A DNA stretch of 64,000 bases from Bacteroidota bacterium. Lineage in GTDB: Bacteria > Bacteroidota > Bacteroidia > Cytophagales > Cyclobacteriaceae. The stretch covers positions 310,001-374,000 of the forward strand of contig JAFDYT010000006.1 of the NCBI GenBank assembly GCA_018266055.1, read 5' to 3'. Every line of letters begins with the position of its first letter. Position 1 is the first letter of the stretch. Shown one piece after another: positions 54,007-61,726 of the stretch. The notes under the pieces are model-generated. The model was not told the origin of the DNA, did no database searches, and saw only the letters and a list, made by a program, of their open reading frames with translations. A program made the position numbers and the translations under genes.

Positions 54007-54783
54007 TCAAAGTGAGTCGGCAATCAGCTCGGCAAGGTCTTTAACTTTTACTTCGCTTTCTTTCTCTTTGTTTTTCACACCGTCGGTCATCATGGTCATA
54101 CAAAAAGGACACGCCACGGCAATGGTGGAAGCTCCGGTGGCCAGCGCCTCTTCGGAGCGCTCAATATTAATGTCTTTCTTCCCCTTTTCGGGTTCTTTAA
54201 ACATCTGGGCGCCGCCGGCTCCGCAGCACAAACCGGTGGTGCGGCATTTTTTCATTTCTACCAGGTCGGCATCAAGCGCCTGAAGTACTTCGCGCGGGGC
54301 TTCGTAAATGTTGTTAGCACGGCCGAGATAGCACGAATCGTGATAGGTGATTTTTTTTCCTTTGAAAGAACCCGCATCCGAAAGTTTTATTTTTCCTTCG
54401 TTGATGAGTTGTTGTAAAAAAGTAGAATGGTGAATCACTTCATAGGTTCCGCCCAACTCAGGGTATTCGTTCTTGAGTGTGTTGAAACAATGAGGGCAGG
54501 CGGTCACAATTTTTTTAACGCCGTAGCCATTCAATACCTGAATGTTGCTCATGGCCTGCATCTGAAAAAGAAATTCGTTGCCAGCACGGCGTGCCGGATC
54601 GCCGGTGCAGGTTTCTTCAGTGCCTAACACCGCGAATTTTGTTTGCGTGGCATTGAGGATTTTTACGAAGGCCCGCGTTACGCGCTTGGCGCGATCGTCG
54701 AAAGAGCCTGCGCAGCCTACCCAAAACAATACGTCGGGCGATTCTCCTTTGGCGGCCAGCTCGGCCATAGTGGGTGTTGTCAT
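54007..54783 (-). CDS. Iron-sulfur oxidoreductase subunit with CCG domains
   Basis: A 258-residue protein with two Cys-rich CCG-type motifs: 'EETCTGDPARRAGNEFLFQM' with 'VTACPHCFNTLKNEYP' and 'YHDSCYLGRANNIYEAPR' with 'GLCCGAGGAQMF'. This pattern, found in HdrB, LutA and GlpC, binds a 4Fe-4S cluster. It follows the membrane 4Fe-4S protein gene (10-bp gap) and probably forms an electron-transfer complex with it. The ATG at 54783 is the start that gives the family N-terminus. Electron donor unknown. Confidence 0.9.
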   Translation of the reverse strand: MTTPTMAELAAKGESPDVLFWVGCAGSFDDRAKRVTRAFVKILNATQTKFAVLGTEETCTGDPARRAGNEFLFQMQAMSNIQVLNGYGVKKIVTACPHCFNTLKNEYPELGGTYEVIHHSTFLQQLINEGKIKLSDAGSFKGKKITYHDSCYLGRANNIYEAPREVLQALDADLVEMKKCRTTGLCCGAGGAQMFKEPEKGKKDINIERSEEALATGASTIAVACPFCMTMMTDGVKNKEKESEVKVKDLAELIADSL

Positions 54784-54793
54784 AGCAAATTTT

Positions 54794-56107
54794 TTAACCT
54801 CCAGTTTCTTTAGACCAATTGAAGCGATCGCTGGGCGAAAATTTCCAGGGAGCAAAGCTGGTTTCAATGTTTTGAAACATGGAGTTCCACTGTGCCGGTG
54901 AGCCACTTTCTTCCATCGCGACATACCGCCGCAACTCCAGAATTATTTCAAGCGGATTGATCATTACCGGGCAAGCTTCCACGCAGGCGTTACAACTGGT
55001 GCAGGCGTTAATTTCTTCTTTAGTGATGTAGTCGTTCAATAAGGTTTTGCCGTCGTTGAGTCCGGGACCATTTTTTTCGAGACTTTTTCCCACTTCTTCC
55101 ATACGGTCGCGGGTGTCCATCATAATCTTGCGGGGCGAAAGCTTTTTTCCCGTAAGGTTAGCCGGGCATTCGCTGGTGCAGCGCCCGCACTCAGTGCAGG
55201 AGTAGGCAGCCATCAGGTTGTTCCAGCTTAAATCGTTGATGTCTTTGGCGCCAAACCGTCCAGGTTCGGCGGGTGTAGTGGGTGCGGGCGCCAGGCCAAG
55301 CATCGACTTTACTTCGTTGGTCACCACCGGCATATTCACGATGTGGCCTTTGGCCTCCACCTTTCCATAATAGGTGTTGGGGAAAGCCATGAAAATATGC
55401 AGGTGTTTGGAGTAAGTCACATAAATGGTAAATCCAAGAATGCCGATGATGTGAAACCACCAGCAGAATCGCTCTATGATAATGAGGGCAGAGGTGTCGA
55501 TGGATTGAAGGGCCGGAATTAAAAACGAACTGAAGAATAAAGTACCGGTTGGGATATAATGCTCCACGCGGGTTTGCAAAATCTGGTCGCTGGCGTTCAT
55601 GGTGAAGATGGCGAACATCAGCACAATTTCGGTTATCAATATCAGGTTGGCATCCAGACGTGGCCAGGAAGTCATCTCGGCCGACCAAAACCGGGGTATC
55701 TTCAAAATATTTCTACGGATGAGAAAAGAAACGCAGGCAACCAGTACGCCCACAGCCAGTAGCTCAAAGAAATTCATCAGCACATTATAAAAGCCACCCA
55801 GGTAAGGAGCAAAAATGCGGTGTGTACCAAAGATCCCGTCGATGACAAACTCAAGCACCTCGAGGTTGATCACCAAAAACCCGACATAAATGAGGAAGTG
55901 GAGAGAGGCTGGAATAATCCGTTTAAACATTTTTTTCTGGCCAAAAGCCACCAGCAGCATGTTGTTGAGTCGCTCGCTTTTGTGATCGTTGATTTCATTC
56001 TTTTTGCCCAACAGAATGTTGCTGCGGATGCGCAATACGCGCTTGCGAATGAAATAACCGGCTGCACCCAAAGTGAGAATAAACAGGATTTGTTGAAAAA
56101 TAGCCAT
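54794..56107 (-). CDS. Membrane 4Fe-4S electron-transfer protein (HdrC/NarI-like fusion)
   Basis: A 437-residue protein. The N-terminal half has about five membrane helices of the NarI type ('LHFLIYVGFLVINLEVLEFV', 'FCWWFHIIGILGFTIYVTYSKH'), with His residues that could bind haem. The C-terminal half has two 4Fe-4S motifs, 'CTECGRCTSECP' and 'CTSCNACVEACP'. It pairs with the CCG protein downstream, giving a heterodisulfide reductase- or Lut-like module. Such pairs pass electrons between quinones and cytoplasmic acceptors. ATG at 56107 begins the first helix. Confidence 0.9.
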   Translation of the reverse strand: MAIFQQILFILTLGAAGYFIRKRVLRIRSNILLGKKNEINDHKSERLNNMLLVAFGQKKMFKRIIPASLHFLIYVGFLVINLEVLEFVIDGIFGTHRIFAPYLGGFYNVLMNFFELLAVGVLVACVSFLIRRNILKIPRFWSAEMTSWPRLDANLILITEIVLMFAIFTMNASDQILQTRVEHYIPTGTLFFSSFLIPALQSIDTSALIIIERFCWWFHIIGILGFTIYVTYSKHLHIFMAFPNTYYGKVEAKGHIVNMPVVTNEVKSMLGLAPAPTTPAEPGRFGAKDINDLSWNNLMAAYSCTECGRCTSECPANLTGKKLSPRKIMMDTRDRMEEVGKSLEKNGPGLNDGKTLLNDYITKEEINACTSCNACVEACPVMINPLEIILELRRYVAMEESGSPAQWNSMFQNIETSFAPWKFSPSDRFNWSKETGG

Positions 56108-56206
56108 GTTCAAAATTAACGATTCACGATGAATTATAAGGCACGCTGCGGCCAAATCACTTTATTAAGGAATTGCTGAAAAATTTTCTATTTGTGTGAA
56201 TTATTT

Positions 56207-56214
56207 TACTTTTG
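56207..56214 (+). promoter_or_regulatory. Promoter box of the tRNA-Phe locus
   Basis: TACTTTTG is an exact TAnnTTTG match, about 36 bp before the broken tRNA copy and 96 bp before the intact tRNA-Phe gene. A TTTG lies 12 bp upstream, closer than the usual -33 distance, so the -33 element is unclear. Confidence 0.55.
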
Positions 56215-56249
56215 CGTCCCGCTTGACGGAAAAGCGGCTGTTTTTCTCC

Positions 56250-56299
56250 GGTGACGTAGCTCATCCCGATAGCTATCGGTAGAGCAAAGGACTGAAAAT
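56250..56299 (+). pseudogene. Broken 5' copy of tRNA-Phe with palindrome in the D-loop
   Basis: GGTGACGTAGCTCA (56250-56263) equals the first 14 bases of the intact tRNA-Phe. Then the bases TCCCGATAGCTATCG replace GTT in the D-loop and include the palindrome CCGATAGCTATCGG. The match resumes through the D-stem and anticodon loop (GTAGAGCAAAGGACTGAAAAT) and stops at 56299, before the anticodon 3' strand. It lacks the T-arm and 3' end, so it cannot be a working tRNA. Confidence 0.8.
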
Positions 56300-56309
56300 T
56301 GGAAAACTA

Positions 56310-56382
56310 GGTGACGTAGCTCAGTTGGTAGAGCAAAGGACTGAAAATCCTTGTGTCGGGGGTTCAATTCCCTCCGTCACCA
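56310..56382 (+). tRNA. tRNA-Phe (anticodon GAA)
   Basis: A 73-base tRNA. Acceptor GGTGACG (56310-56316) pairs with CGTCACC (56375-56381); D-arm GCTC/GAGC; anticodon loop CTGAAAA, anticodon GAA; T-arm GGGGG/TTCAATT/CCCTC with one G-T pair. The discriminator A follows; CCA is not encoded. A terminator hairpin follows at 56395, and the 3' end of this gene is repeated at 56751. Confidence 0.95.
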
Positions 56383-56420
56383 CACAAAATCAAATGCTGA
56401 CCGAAACGTCAGCATTTTTT
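56367..56420 (+). repeat. Direct repeat copy 1 (tRNA-Phe 3' end plus terminator)
   Basis: This 54-bp segment is repeated at 56751-56804 with one difference (A at 56411, G at 56795). It begins inside the T-arm of tRNA-Phe and runs through the terminator hairpin. The two copies flank the GIY-YIG gene, like the ends left by a site-specific insertion at a tRNA 3' end. Confidence 0.9.
56395..56420 (+). terminator. Terminator after tRNA-Phe
   Basis: TGCTGAC (56395-56401) pairs with GTCAGCA (56408-56414) around CGAAAC and is followed by six T. The GIY-YIG start codon is at 56421, directly after the T-run. Confidence 0.9.
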
Positions 56421-56711
56421 ATGTCCTATTTTGTCTACATCCTTCAAAGTCAGGTTAATAATTCCTTTTACAAAGGATCAACCAACGATTTGCAAAGAAG
56501 GCTGTTTGAGCATAATGCAGGAAAGGAAAAATCCACAAGACGATATTTGCCGTGGAAACTAGTATGGTTTACTTCTAAACCCAATCGCTCAGAAGCTACG
56601 ATTCTTGAGAGGAAACTAAAAAATCTTTCTGTCGAGAGGACGATTGAATTTATAAATAAGTATCCGGTTTCAGCCGAAGTTTTTCAGGTTGTGCCGGTGG
56701 TTCAACGCTGA
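56421..56711 (+). CDS. GIY-YIG domain nuclease, stand-alone
   Basis: A 96-residue protein holding only a GIY-YIG domain: 'FVYILQSQVNNSFYKGST' (Y-V-Y replaced as F-V-Y-I-L, and Y-K-G in place of Y-I-G), Arg in 'NDLQRRLFEHNAG', and 'EATILERKLKNLSVERT' with the catalytic Glu. Small GIY-YIG proteins of this type, resembling UvrC's nuclease domain, are abundant in Bacteroidota. Here the gene sits just after the tRNA-Phe terminator and is flanked by the 54-bp repeats. It has no space for a promoter of its own apart from the repeat. Transcription may come from read-through. Confidence 0.87.
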   Translation: MSYFVYILQSQVNNSFYKGSTNDLQRRLFEHNAGKEKSTRRYLPWKLVWFTSKPNRSEATILERKLKNLSVERTIEFINKYPVSAEVFQVVPVVQR

Positions 56712-56732
56712 CGAGGCTATGCCTGTCAGCGT
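56705..56732 (+). terminator. Hairpin at the end of the GIY-YIG gene
   Basis: ACGCTGAC (56705-56712) pairs with GTCAGCGT (56725-56732) and includes the stop codon of the nuclease gene. It resembles the tRNA terminator stem (GCTGAC/GTCAGC), and a third partial copy, TGCTGACCGAAGCGTCAGCA (56733-56752), follows directly. Confidence 0.6.
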
Positions 56733-56750
56733 GCTGACCGAAGCGTCAGC

Positions 56751-56804
56751 ATTCCCTCCGTCACCACACAAAATCAAATGCTGACCGAAACGTCGGCATT
56801 TTTT
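56751..56804 (+). repeat. Direct repeat copy 2 (tRNA-Phe 3' remnant)
   Basis: Matches 56367-56420 at 53 of 54 positions. It carries the last 16 bases of tRNA-Phe and a second terminator-like hairpin (56779-56798 with one mismatch), but no tRNA body. It lies 8 bp beyond the stop side of the dnaE-like gene. Confidence 0.9.
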
Positions 56805-56811
56805 GTTTATC

Positions 56812-59800
56812 TCAGGACGGTTGTCGCGATTCTTCAAACCGCTCTGCCGGCAACTGCTTCTTATTGATCAGCGAAAGCTTGGTCATCGCATTTACTTCAA
56901 TCATCACTACGCCGAAATCCTCCACTACTTTTCCTTTGATTTCGTAAAAGCCGCGCCCCCGAAACGGGAACTTCGTCGCCACGTCAGGGAAGTGAACGGT
57001 GTCAAACACAATTCCTTCGTGGTCGTAAAAAGTGCCAAAGTACATCGACTCGCCTTTTTTTGTGCGTGTGTTTTTGGTGGTGACCAGATAGCCCACGATA
57101 GAGACCGATTTCTTCAGCTTACTCATCAATGCTGTGGCGGTGGTGTCGCCATAATCGGAGGTGGCCAGCAGTCGGAATGGATTGCATAGCGAAAACCCCA
57201 GCAACTCAATTTCATCAAAGGCATCTTCAATTTCATCGCGGTGAAATGCGGGCAGCGGGTATTCGTGGGGCTCGGTGTCAAACAGATTAGCTGTAGAGGG
57301 AAGGCGCACTTTCACTTCACTGAAATAAAGCATGGCTTCCCACAACAGCCGCTGTTTGTCTTTGCCGGTAAACCGAAAAGCACCAATGCGAATCAGAATC
57401 CGGACTTGCTCCAACCCCAGCGCCACGCGACTAAGAAAATTATTCAGGCTTTTGTAAGGTCCGTGTTGATTTCGTTCGTGTACAATCTGCTGGGCGATCT
57501 TCGACTCCAGGCTTTTGAGGTGCACAAAGCCGATGTAGATTTCGTCGCCGTAAATGGTGGTAAGATAATCGCTCAGGTTGATACACGGCGCTTTGATCTG
57601 CGCGCCGTTCATCTGCGCTTCGTGAAAATAAAATTCGGTGTGATAAAATCCGCCAAAGTTGTTGATCACGCCTACCATAAACTCAAGCGGATAGTGCGCT
57701 TTGAGAAATAGGCTCTGATAACTTTCTACCGCATAGCTGGCCGAGTGCCCTTTGGCAAACGAATAGCCTGCAAAGCTTTCGATTTCATACCACACGCGGT
57801 CAGTCACTTTTTGGCTGTACTCGCGCTCGCGACACCCTTCAAAGAATCGATCTTTTACGCGCTGAAATTCTTCGCGCGAGCGATACTTGCCCGACATGCC
57901 GCGGCGCAGCACATCGGCTTCGGTAAGGCTAAGTCCGGCAAAATAATGAGCCACGCGGATTACGTCTTCCTGATATACCATCACGCCATACGTGTCGTGC
58001 ATGATCTCGTCCATCTTCGGATGAATGGACTCGTATTTTTCTCCCCTTCGTGACGCGTGAAACCGCTCGATGTAGGCTTTCATCATTCCTGAGCTGGCTA
58101 CACCAGGCCTGATGATGGAGCTGGCCGCTACCAGTGTGAGGTAATCATCGCACTGAAGTTTGCCCAGCAACATGCGTGTGGCAGGCGACTCGACATAGAA
58201 ACATCCCATCGCCTTACTCCGCCGCATCAGGTCTTTTATTTTTTCGTCGTTCTTGAATTTTTTAAACTGGTACACATCTACATCCACACCCTTGTTACGC
58301 TTCACGTGTTTTACTGTTTCTTTGATGTGGCCCAGGCCTCGCTGACTGAGGATATCAAATTTGTAGATACCAAAATCTTCGGCGGCATGCATTTCAAATT
58401 GTGATACGGGCAAACTCTTTGGTGGAAACTCGGTAGCGGTATACCTGTAAATCGATTGCTCGGTGATGAGCACACCGCCGGCGTGAATAGAGATATTGGC
58501 GGGCAATTCTTTTCTTACAATGTAATCGGCGTAAGCCAACACTTTTTGTGCGATGTGATCGCGCGCTATGTTTTCCCCGCGACCTTCTACGAGGGCATCG
58601 ATCTCTTCTTTGGGCAACCCGAATACTTTAGCCAGCTCGCGGATGATGGATTTGCTTTGAAAGGTAACATGCGTGCCCAGCAGGCACACGTGCTCGGTAC
58701 CGTATTTTGAAAAAAGATATTCGTAGATGGCGTCGCGATTATCCCACGAAAAGTCAATATCGAAGTCGGGAGGCGAAACGCGCTCTTCGTTAAGAAAGCG
58801 CTCGAAATACAAGTCAAGTTCAATGGGATCGACGTTGGTGATACCCAAACAATACGCTACGGTGCTGTTGGCACCACTGCCGCGCCCCACAAAATCGTAT
58901 CCGTTTTTCTTGGCGAATTGAATGAGGTCGTACGTGATGAGGTAATAGGCGGTGAATTGTTTTTTGGCGATGATGGCAAGTTCTTTTTCGATCCGGTCGT
59001 TCCAGATCGTACGATCGGGATCGTCGGCCAGATAAATGCGTTCGTATCCTTCAAGTGCCTTGGCCCGGATGAATGAAGCGTCTTCTTCGGCAGTTTTAAA
59101 AAACGTTTTTTTGTTTTTGTCCACACCGAGTTCGCACGAGATCGTGCACTGGTTTAACAACGTTTGGGCGTTGACGAAGAGTTCTGGAAAATCGGTAAAC
59201 CTCTGCTGTAGTTGTGCTTCGGTCAGCATGAACTCATCAGGCTGCGCTTCCTGATGCACGGGAAGTTTGCTGAGAAGCGTATTGTTGGCAATGCTTCGCA
59301 GCAACCGGTGCGCGTTGAAATCGCGGTGTGCGGTTTTTTCTCTTCCGCTCTGGCGGTCTGTTGTTTTTTGTGGAGGAAGAAGCGTGACCGGATGCAGCGC
59401 CACAAATTTGTGTGCGAATTCTTTTGCAGAATGATCCAGCGAAAAAACGTGGAGGTCCTGGCTCCGCACACCGATAAACTCGCGTTCGCGAAGCATCTCG
59501 GGCTCTGTTTTTTTATAGGGATAAATAAAAAATACATGTTCCAGTTGCGGCGCCCGCGGAGGGAGCATTTTCTGATCACGGTTGTGAAAGGAAAGGAAGC
59601 GATTGAGTTTTTCAAAGCCGTCATTGTTTTCGGCAAGGGCAATGTAGAGCAGTTCGTTTTCTTCAGTTCTAAACTCAATGCCCACGGCAATGTCCAGCGC
59701 GTATGGAATTTTTCCGTAACGGGTAAGCCCATCGGCCATCGGTTTGTTTTCGTTGCAGAGGCGGAGCAGTTCAAGATACGACGCCACGTTGTTGATTTCG

Positions 59801-59928
59801 GTGAGCGCCAGTTTGTGAATGCCACAACGCCGGGCTTCTTCAAAAAGAGTTTTGATCGGCATCGTGCCGTATTTGAAGCTGAAGCCCGTGTGACAGTTCA
59901 GGAGCATGAATTCAGGGCGATTTAACAA
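56812..59928 (-). CDS. DnaE-family DNA polymerase III alpha subunit, likely translesion type
   Basis: A 1038-residue C-family polymerase. Catalytic Asp residues are intact: 'SPPDFDIDFSWDNRDAIYEY' holds two, and 'IYKFDILSQRGL' the third; 'FVGRGSGANSTVAYCLGI' is the conserved Gly loop. The N-terminal PHP domain is degenerate ('NCHTGFSF' without the first His of HxH, 'ALTEINN' in place of TDHG), so proofreading there is unlikely. Short length and the dinB neighbour point to a DnaE2/ImuC-like role in lesion bypass, not to the main replicase. It overlaps the upstream 2H phosphoesterase gene by 7 bp, last in the operon dinB-2H-dnaE. Confidence 0.9.
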   Translation of the reverse strand: MLNRPEFMLLNCHTGFSFKYGTMPIKTLFEEARRCGIHKLALTEINNVASYLELLRLCNENKPMADGLTRYGKIPYALDIAVGIEFRTEENELLYIALAENNDGFEKLNRFLSFHNRDQKMLPPRAPQLEHVFFIYPYKKTEPEMLREREFIGVRSQDLHVFSLDHSAKEFAHKFVALHPVTLLPPQKTTDRQSGREKTAHRDFNAHRLLRSIANNTLLSKLPVHQEAQPDEFMLTEAQLQQRFTDFPELFVNAQTLLNQCTISCELGVDKNKKTFFKTAEEDASFIRAKALEGYERIYLADDPDRTIWNDRIEKELAIIAKKQFTAYYLITYDLIQFAKKNGYDFVGRGSGANSTVAYCLGITNVDPIELDLYFERFLNEERVSPPDFDIDFSWDNRDAIYEYLFSKYGTEHVCLLGTHVTFQSKSIIRELAKVFGLPKEEIDALVEGRGENIARDHIAQKVLAYADYIVRKELPANISIHAGGVLITEQSIYRYTATEFPPKSLPVSQFEMHAAEDFGIYKFDILSQRGLGHIKETVKHVKRNKGVDVDVYQFKKFKNDEKIKDLMRRSKAMGCFYVESPATRMLLGKLQCDDYLTLVAASSIIRPGVASSGMMKAYIERFHASRRGEKYESIHPKMDEIMHDTYGVMVYQEDVIRVAHYFAGLSLTEADVLRRGMSGKYRSREEFQRVKDRFFEGCREREYSQKVTDRVWYEIESFAGYSFAKGHSASYAVESYQSLFLKAHYPLEFMVGVINNFGGFYHTEFYFHEAQMNGAQIKAPCINLSDYLTTIYGDEIYIGFVHLKSLESKIAQQIVHERNQHGPYKSLNNFLSRVALGLEQVRILIRIGAFRFTGKDKQRLLWEAMLYFSEVKVRLPSTANLFDTEPHEYPLPAFHRDEIEDAFDEIELLGFSLCNPFRLLATSDYGDTTATALMSKLKKSVSIVGYLVTTKNTRTKKGESMYFGTFYDHEGIVFDTVHFPDVATKFPFRGRGFYEIKGKVVEDFGVVMIEVNAMTKLSLINKKQLPAERFEESRQPS

Positions 59929-60440
59929 CGCTGTTGTTGAGGTGATAAAGGAAGATCAGAATGCAATTGCCATTGACTTTCCATTCGTTTTAACACCGTG
60001 ATGCAATGGCATGTGAATGAGTTTGCGTACGATAAATTTTTGAGTCTTTTCCAGGCGAGATCGAAATCTTTTGGATCAAGATTTCGGGCGATGGTGATGT
60101 GAGGCTCAATGGAATCCCCGGTTAACTTTTCATGAAGCTCATAAATTTCCATCTTGTTTACAGGCTCCAGGGAAATGGTGCCGTTATTTTTAAAAAAACT
60201 AAAGTTTTTAAAATGAATGTTGAACGGCTTTGTAGTAGAGATCCGTTCGCTGAAATCATACAGTAAGCTTTCGTTGTGGTGATCCTTGTATTGCAAAAGG
60301 GAGAGATGCGCGGAGGAATGAGCGCTGTCGTAATAATGACCGATACAATCCCACACTTGTCGTTTGAAAGAGTAAACATCCCTGATAATATCCTGAGGAG
60401 GAGAGATCAGCAGAAAAAATAAGTTGGATAATGAATTCAT
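59922..60440 (-). CDS. 2H phosphoesterase (2'-5' RNA ligase-like) in the polymerase operon
   Basis: A 172-residue protein with the two H-x-(T/S) motifs of the 2H superfamily: 'SSAHLSLLQY' (about residues 42-51) and 'EPHITIARN' (about 112-120). The family includes cyclic phosphodiesterases and LigT/ThpR. It begins 2 bp after the dinB stop and overlaps dnaE by 7 bp, so it is embedded in the translesion operon. Its job there is unknown; it might process a nucleic acid or nucleotide 2',3'-cyclic end. Such a partner is not a standard part of imuA-imuB-dnaE2 cassettes. Confidence 0.85.
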   Translation of the reverse strand: MNSLSNLFFLLISPPQDIIRDVYSFKRQVWDCIGHYYDSAHSSAHLSLLQYKDHHNESLLYDFSERISTTKPFNIHFKNFSFFKNNGTISLEPVNKMEIYELHEKLTGDSIEPHITIARNLDPKDFDLAWKRLKNLSYANSFTCHCITVLKRMESQWQLHSDLPLSPQQQRC

Positions 60441-60442
60441 AT

Positions 60443-61660
60443 CTATCGGATTTTATCCAGTAAGTCTTTTGAAATCTTTCCACTGAAGGCATTCATCTCC
60501 ATCCGCACACGGCTGCTCACGCCCATGGTGGTGGCGCGCACCAGCTTTTCTACACCGTGTTTGTGTTTGATGAAGTCCATCGCCTCGTACAGGTTGATGT
60601 CTTCTTCGGTGTCGTCAAACAAACTGATTTGCTGGTTGCCGTGCACCAGGTTGCTGAGGCGTACGCCCACCAGGCGAATCAACATGCGGCGGTTGTACAG
60701 TTTGTTGAACAACTCCAGCACCGTGCGCAGCAGCACGTGATCCGACGAAGTGTAAGGAATGTGAATTTGTTTTGTTTCGGTATCGAAGTTGGAGTAGCGG
60801 ATTTTTACCGTCACACACGAAGTAAGCTTTTTCTGGTCGCGCAGTTGAAAGGCAACCTTTTCTACCATCGCGATCAGAATCGACTTCAGTCGTTTCACAT
60901 CAATCGTGTCGGCATCAAAAGTTGATTCAGTAGAAATGGATTTTTGTTCGCTGTAAGGAACGATTGGCGTGTGGTCGATGCCGTTGGCTTTGTTCCACAG
61001 AGCAATACCGTTTTTGCCGAAAGCGCTGACGAGAAATTTCAGCGGCATTTCGCGCAGGGTGGCGATGGTGCGCACACCCATGTCGTGGAGGAAGGAAGCG
61101 GTTTGCGTGCCGATGCCGGGAATTTTTTCTACCGCCAGCGGCGACAAAAAATCTTTTTCGGTGCCGGCCGATATTAGTTTTTCGGCGTTGGGTTTGAATT
61201 CGCCCGTGGCAATTTTCGATACGGTTTTATTCACCGACATCGCCATGGAGATTGGCAGTCCGCTTTCTTTGATAATTTTTTTGCGCAGCTCAACCGCCCA
61301 CTTGAAGGCACCAAAAAATTTGTCCATGCCGCTGGCATCTACATAAAATTCATCGATGGAAGATTTCTCAAACGAAGGGGCCGTGCTGGCGATGATTTCG
61401 GTAACGAGATGAGAGTTTTTGCTGTACGCTTCCATGTCGCCGGAGATCACTTTGGCGTCGGGACAAAGTTGCAACGCCAGGTACATGGGCATGGCCGAGT
61501 GTACGCCAAACCGGCGCGCTTCGTAACTGCACGCCGCTACTACCCCACGCCGGCTCTGGCCACCCACAATGAGCGGCCGCCCTTTGAGCTCGGGGTTTTG
61601 CTTGCACTCTACTGCTACAAAAAAGGCGTCTAAATCCAGATGAAGAACAGAAAGATCCAC
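60443..61660 (-). CDS. dinB: DNA polymerase IV (Y-family)
   Basis: A 405-residue Y-family polymerase. Metal-binding Asp is in 'LHLDLDAFFVAVE' and Asp-Glu in 'SSIDEFYVDASG'; helix-hairpin-helix 'VEKIPGIGTQTASFLHDMG'. The beta-clamp motif 'QQISLFDD' is at about residues 350-357, unusually followed by about 48 more residues instead of ending the protein. It copies past damaged bases with low fidelity. First gene of a tight operon (2-bp gap to the 2H gene). A palindrome (61671-61707) sits 11 bp upstream of its start. Confidence 0.94.
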   Translation of the reverse strand: MDLSVLHLDLDAFFVAVECKQNPELKGRPLIVGGQSRRGVVAACSYEARRFGVHSAMPMYLALQLCPDAKVISGDMEAYSKNSHLVTEIIASTAPSFEKSSIDEFYVDASGMDKFFGAFKWAVELRKKIIKESGLPISMAMSVNKTVSKIATGEFKPNAEKLISAGTEKDFLSPLAVEKIPGIGTQTASFLHDMGVRTIATLREMPLKFLVSAFGKNGIALWNKANGIDHTPIVPYSEQKSISTESTFDADTIDVKRLKSILIAMVEKVAFQLRDQKKLTSCVTVKIRYSNFDTETKQIHIPYTSSDHVLLRTVLELFNKLYNRRMLIRLVGVRLSNLVHGNQQISLFDDTEEDINLYEAMDFIKHKHGVEKLVRATTMGVSSRVRMEMNAFSGKISKDLLDKIR

Positions 61661-61670
61661 ACCCCAAAAT

Positions 61671-61707
61671 AACTAATTTATTTAGATAAATACTAAATAT
61701 ATTAGTT
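61671..61707. promoter_or_regulatory. Inverted repeat upstream of dinB, candidate operator
   Basis: AACTAATTTATTTAG (61671-61685) and CTAAATATATTAGTT (61693-61707) are inverted repeats matching at 14 of 15 positions with a 7-bp spacer. The stem has almost no G or C and no T-run follows on the minus strand, so it is not a typical terminator. Its place right before the dinB start, after the regulator gene, suggests an operator. Confidence 0.6.
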
Positions 61708-61726
61708 TTTCCGACTCTCTTTTATA

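Noticed and set aside
54007-56107. The two iron-sulfur genes as a novel respiratory complex
   Set aside because: The CCG protein plus NarI-like 4Fe-4S protein pair is a familiar layout in Bacteroidota, so I list it only as an ordinary operon.
56325-56420. Upstream extension of the GIY-YIG frame through tRNA-Phe
   Set aside because: It would translate the tRNA and its terminator. The ATG at 56421 gives the full GIY-YIG domain.
59212-59925. 237-codon plus-strand frame opposite the DnaE-like gene
   Set aside because: It lies wholly within a strongly recognised polymerase gene and its product has no domain.
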